A DNA stretch of 9,405 nucleotides from JBDNBY01 sp039767595 (GTDB lineage: Bacteria > Pseudomonadota > Alphaproteobacteria > Rhodobacterales > Rhodobacteraceae): assembly GCA_039767595.1 (NCBI GenBank), contig JBDNBY010000068.1, positions 1 to 9,405 on the forward strand, in the 5' to 3' direction. The notes beneath the pieces are model-generated. The model was not told where the DNA came from, did no database searches, and saw only the letters and a program-made list of their open reading frames with translations. The position numbers and the translations under genes were made by a program. Below are positions 6,503 to 9,405 of the stretch, piece by piece. How positions within the stretch are numbered: the first letter of the stretch is position 1; the number at the start of each line of letters is the position of its first letter.

Positions 6503-7396
6503 ATGCTGCGCAGTCTTATCAATTTGGTCGCACTGACCCTGACGCTTGTGCCGGCTGCCCACGCTCAAGAGCCGGCGTCACCGAGCGTTGTGGTCAAATC
6601 GCTAGTGGACCAAACCCAAGACCTTGCTAGCTTTAATCTTCCAATAGGGACGTGGTCGACGAAAGGCCTGCCCACGCAACAGATCAAAGGCATGCGCCGT
6701 GATCAAGTGCTCTTTTATGGGCAAAGTTTGGCAACCCCGCGCCAGATCCTCGCCCCGATAGAAGAGGCGCTGCGCGCCGACGGGTATCAAAGCCGCCTCG
6801 ATTGCACGGATCGCATCTGCGGCGGATACGAATTTCAAAAAAATATCGATGCCCTGCCTGCTTCTGAGCGGCCAGTCGCCTTGTTCGATTTTGTCGCGCA
6901 AAGCTATATAAAACAGGACCGCGCCGTATTTTTATTGGCGTCACGTGCGGGCAACGATCTCGTCCTATACCGCGTGGATGTGGGCCCTCACACGTCCCAG
7001 CCCATTGAAATCACCCCGCCGTCTGTGCCCCAAACGCCAACAGACACAACATCCTTTATCATTCTGGATGGGCTGATTTTCGACGTCGGGCAAAAAAGCC
7101 TTGATATCAAAGACGACACCGCGATCAATCTATTGGTCAAGCGCCTCACGAGCGATCCATCTGCACGCATCATGCTTGTTGGGCATTCGGACAATCGCGG
7201 CGCATTGGAAACGAACATAGCTCTGTCCAGAGCGCGCGCAGATCAAGTGCGGCAGGTTCTCATCGATACCTATAATATAGATGCCGCGCGCATCGATGCC
7301 GCTGGTATTGGATTTCTTGCGCCGCGCGCCAGTAACACGACCGCTGAAGGCCGTCTTAAAAACCGCCGCGTTGAGGCCGTGTTTTTACAGCCCTGA
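6503..7396 (+). CDS. Secreted OmpA-family protein with a C-terminal peptidoglycan-binding domain
   Basis: A 297-residue envelope protein from the chosen start. Residues 1-21 form a signal peptide ending AHA, with no lipobox cysteine, so the protein is periplasmic or outer-membrane associated rather than a lipoprotein. The C-terminal OmpA/MotB-like domain (about 185-297) begins ILDGLIFDVGQ. It contains GHSDNRG with D230, then NIALSRARA with N238 and R245, matching the residues that hold diaminopimelate in peptidoglycan. EGRLKNRRVE near the end is also typical. The N-terminal region (22-170) has one close cysteine pair, C101 and C106 (CTDRIC), probably a disulphide, and vaguely resembles DUF4892; I do not recognise it with certainty. 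There is no long hydrophobic beta-barrel. I chose ATG 6503 because GGA sits 5 bases upstream; TTG 6485 and ATG 6497 are alternatives. Its stop abuts the LysR stop within TGATCA. Confidence 0.88.
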   Translation: MLRSLINLVALTLTLVPAAHAQEPASPSVVVKSLVDQTQDLASFNLPIGTWSTKGLPTQQIKGMRRDQVLFYGQSLATPRQILAPIEEALRADGYQSRLDCTDRICGGYEFQKNIDALPASERPVALFDFVAQSYIKQDRAVFLLASRAGNDLVLYRVDVGPHTSQPIEITPPSVPQTPTDTTSFIILDGLIFDVGQKSLDIKDDTAINLLVKRLTSDPSARIMLVGHSDNRGALETNIALSRARADQVRQVLIDTYNIDAARIDAAGIGFLAPRASNTTAEGRLKNRRVEAVFLQP

Positions 7397-8302
7397 TCAC
7401 CAATTATCTGGGCCTTTATCGGCAAAGCTATGCACAAGAAAGTCGATAAACGCCCGCACTTTGGGCTGTGTAAAGCGACCCGGGGGGTAGACCGCATAGA
7501 TGCCCTGCGTCTCGAACGGCAAACTCGGGATCACATCCACAACTTCGCCGCGCTCCACCGCGGGCGCATATAGGAAACTTGGTAAATACGCGATACCAAG
7601 ACCAGACTTGGCCGCATTCAGAAGGGATTGACCATCGTTGACGGTCAACCACGCCGTTGATCGGACATATCGCATCTCGCCAGTGGGGGATTTAATACGC
7701 CACGAATCTTGGGCCGATTGCGATGTATGATGTAGCAAGCGATGCGCATTGAGATCCTCAATCTTCATCGGACGGCCAAATTTTTGCAAATATGATTCAG
7801 ACGCCACCAATCGAAAATGCGTTTGTGTCAGTTGCCGCGCTCTTAAAGAGCTATCTTCCAGCTCACCGACACGCACGGCCAGATCATACCCTTCTGAAAT
7901 CAGCTCAACATAGCGGTTATTCAATTCAAGATTGACCGTCACATCCGGAAAGTCATGCAAAAAATCACCTAAGATCGGGGAGAGGTGATTCACACCGAAA
8001 TCAGTTGCAACAGATACACGCAAAACACCCGATGGGGCCGATTGCATTGACGTGACAAGGGCATCGGCCTCAACCGCATCAAGCAAGACACGGCGCGCGC
8101 GATCATAATAGACCATGCCGATTTCTGTTGGGCTCACGCGGCGGGTTGTCCGATTGAGCAACCGTGCGCCCAAGCGTGTTTCCAAAGAGGAGACATGCTT
8201 TGACACTGCAGATTTTGAAATGCCCAGCTTGCGCGCCGCGTCGGTAAACCCGCCTTGGTCAATCACAGCCGCAAAGGCCTCCATCTCGCTTAATCTATCC
8301 AT
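7397..8302 (-). CDS. LysR-type transcriptional regulator, CrgA-like subgroup
   Basis: A 301-residue DNA-binding regulator. The N-terminal winged helix-turn-helix covers about residues 1-60, with the recognition region GGFTDAARKLGISKSAVSKH (17-36) and the wing TTRRVSPTE. The effector-binding domain (about 90-295) has the GVLRVSVATDFG...DLAVRVGEL...SSLRARQL pattern of the CrgA-like subgroup, and ends KVRAFIDFLVHSF. The start ATG 8300-8302 is preceded by GGGTGAG at good spacing. The gene lies 116 bases downstream of fadH on the same strand. It may be co-transcribed with fadH or driven from the gap; control of fadH is possible but not shown. LysR proteins of this subgroup more often act on a divergent neighbour, and none is present here. 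Effector unknown. Confidence 0.96.
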   Translation of the reverse strand: MDRLSEMEAFAAVIDQGGFTDAARKLGISKSAVSKHVSSLETRLGARLLNRTTRRVSPTEIGMVYYDRARRVLLDAVEADALVTSMQSAPSGVLRVSVATDFGVNHLSPILGDFLHDFPDVTVNLELNNRYVELISEGYDLAVRVGELEDSSLRARQLTQTHFRLVASESYLQKFGRPMKIEDLNAHRLLHHTSQSAQDSWRIKSPTGEMRYVRSTAWLTVNDGQSLLNAAKSGLGIAYLPSFLYAPAVERGEVVDVIPSLPFETQGIYAVYPPGRFTQPKVRAFIDFLVHSFADKGPDNW

Positions 8303-8418
8303 ATCTCACCCGTTTCATCATAACAGCCTCTGATGAATGCTATGAAAATAGGGCGCAAATACGTCAGGCACACGACAATTCAGAGGATTTTCAAGAACTG
8401 TTATACAATGCGAAACAA
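8303..8418 (-). promoter_or_regulatory. Intergenic region upstream of the LysR gene with a split inverted repeat
   Basis: The 116 bases between fadH and the LysR gene hold no open reading frame I can support and no T-rich terminator hairpin after fadH. ATAACAG+CCTCTGA (8320-8333) is matched inversely by TCAGAGG (8380-8386) and CTGTTAT (8398-8404), giving two nested 7-base arm pairs. This could be an operator, an mRNA fold or chance. A leftward CTGACG/CATAGC pair is only a weak promoter match. Confidence 0.35.
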
Positions 8419-9405
8419 CTACAAAGTGACCGCTAAACGCACCGCTTGGTCAATGGCACGCTTGGCATCCAACTCTCCGGCCTCAAAGGCGCCGCCGATC
8501 ACATGCGTTTCAATTCCCATCTGCGAGAGCGCGTCGCTCAGCGGGTCATAGCTGAGCTGACCGGCACAAATCACAACGTGATCCACACAAAGAACCTGCG
8601 CATCCCGCACCTCTTCGCCAAGGCTAATGTGCAAACCCTCATCGTCAATCCGATGATAATTCACTCCGCCCATCATGCGAACGCCCATCATCTGAAGCTC
8701 TTTTCGGTGGATCCATCCCGTGGTCTTGCCCAAGCCCGCGCCCACCTTGCGCCCCGAGCGTTGCAGCAAGGTTACTTCGCGCGCTGGGCTGGACGGCATA
8801 GGGCCCGCCGGATCGATCCCCCCGCGATGATCCTTGGGGTTGGCGATGCCCCAAAACTCCAACCAATGGTCCAAATCAGTGCTGTGATCGACCGGATGAA
8901 CAAGGAATTGGGCCGTATCAAATCCGATCCCACCGGCACCGATGACGGCCACTTTGCGCCCAACCTCCACATTACGGCGCAACACATCGAGGTAACTCAC
9001 GACTTTGGGGTGATCGATGCCGTCAATATCAGGGCGGCGCGGCGTCACACCCGTGGCCACAATCACAGCGTCATGATGCGCTAGATCCTCGGCCGTCGCC
9101 CGTGTTCCAAGCCGCGTGTCAATGCCCAACTGTGTGCGCGTCGCCTCGAGCCAATCAAGAAAGCCTTTGAACTCTTCTTTACCGGGGATCTGTGCGGCGA
9201 TATTGAGCTGCCCACCAATGCGCGCCGAAGCGTCGTATAGCGTGACATCATGGCCGCGCTGCTTGGCCGTAAATGCCGCATAAAGCCCAGCCGGCCCCGC
9301 GCCGACCACCGCGATAGAACGCGATGTCGCCGCCTGAATCATCGGAATTTTCGTCTCAAACGCCGCGCGTGGATTGACCAGACAGCTTGACGTTTTGCCC
9401 GAAAA
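8419..9405 (-). CDS. fadH: NADPH-dependent 2,4-dienoyl-CoA reductase, C-terminal half (5' end outside window)
   Basis: An iron-sulphur flavoprotein that reduces 2,4-dienoyl-CoA intermediates so that unsaturated fatty acids can enter beta-oxidation. The frame is open through the right edge, so the ATG at 9340-9342 is internal. The 21 codons before it read into CLVNPRAAFETK, the conserved block whose cysteine is a ligand of the 4Fe-4S cluster in E. coli FadH. Visible here (fragment numbering) are C8; the FAD Rossmann motif GAGPAG (35-40) with IGGQLNIAAQIPGKEEF; the second nucleotide motif GAGGIG (156-161) for NADPH; and GLGKTTGWIHR. It closes with a C-terminal FAD contact like DHVVICAGQ. About 328 residues are present against roughly 670 in the full enzyme. 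The missing half is the FMN TIM barrel with the active site. Other old-yellow-enzyme fusions share this layout, but the match to FadH is close across the whole fragment. Confidence 0.92.
   Translation of the reverse strand, partial: FSGKTSSCLVNPRAAFETKIPMIQAATSRSIAVVGAGPAGLYAAFTAKQRGHDVTLYDASARIGGQLNIAAQIPGKEEFKGFLDWLEATRTQLGIDTRLGTRATAEDLAHHDAVIVATGVTPRRPDIDGIDHPKVVSYLDVLRRNVEVGRKVAVIGAGGIGFDTAQFLVHPVDHSTDLDHWLEFWGIANPKDHRGGIDPAGPMPSSPAREVTLLQRSGRKVGAGLGKTTGWIHRKELQMMGVRMMGGVNYHRIDDEGLHISLGEEVRDAQVLCVDHVVICAGQLSYDPLSDALSQMGIETHVIGGAFEAGELDAKRAIDQAVRLAVTL

Noticed and set aside
8446..9084. 212-codon open frame on the + strand inside fadH
   Set aside because: It lies opposite a strongly conserved FadH coding region, shows no recognisable domain and no good ribosome-binding site; a shadow frame.
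9340..9342. ATG as the start of a separate 307-residue NAD-binding protein
   Set aside because: The frame continues to the window edge and encodes CLVNPRAAFETK directly before it, a block known inside FadH, so the ATG is internal.

Overview
The window looks like a stretch of chromosome from an alphaproteobacterium, most likely a marine Rhodobacteraceae (Roseobacter-group) organism. I infer this from the moderately GC-rich, tightly packed genes, the protein sequences, the sfsA/map/cinA-type neighbourhood and a periplasmic TRAP-type solute-binding protein. No taxonomic marker is present, so the genus is not determined. Almost all of the DNA is coding. The longest non-coding gap is 116 bases, and I see no RNA gene, insertion sequence, CRISPR array or prophage remnant.

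Layout from left to right: the 3' part of a COG3146/FemAB-like acyltransferase (+); a convergent Prx5-type peroxiredoxin (-); a divergent ferredoxin-reductase-type FAD/NAD oxidoreductase (+), overlapped by rsmD (+); an intrinsic terminator pointing leftward; then a leftward cluster read sfsA, map, TRAP solute-binding protein; a divergent stand-alone CinA/MoaB-domain protein (+), followed by a secreted OmpA-family protein (+); a convergent CrgA-like LysR regulator (-); and the C-terminal half of a 2,4-dienoyl-CoA reductase, fadH (-), running off the right edge.

Most genes are housekeeping or general metabolism: rRNA methylation, N-terminal methionine removal, peroxide detoxification and unsaturated fatty-acid beta-oxidation. 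The genes form short transcription units: oxidoreductase-rsmD (stop and start share ATGA), sfsA-map-dctP (gaps of 57 and 23 bases), cinA-ompA, and possibly fadH followed by the LysR gene. Two convergent gene pairs have no intergenic space: one overlaps by 4 bases and the other shares the palindrome TGATCA as back-to-back stop codons.

The observation most worth checking is in rsmD. Its reading frame stops at TAG (2961-2963) at what appears to be the tyrosine position of the family's C-terminal R-x-Y-G motif. The codons after the stop still encode a plausible final beta strand. This suggests a recent nonsense change, a base-call error or readthrough. I found no convincing new multi-gene system here; the region is mostly ordinary.
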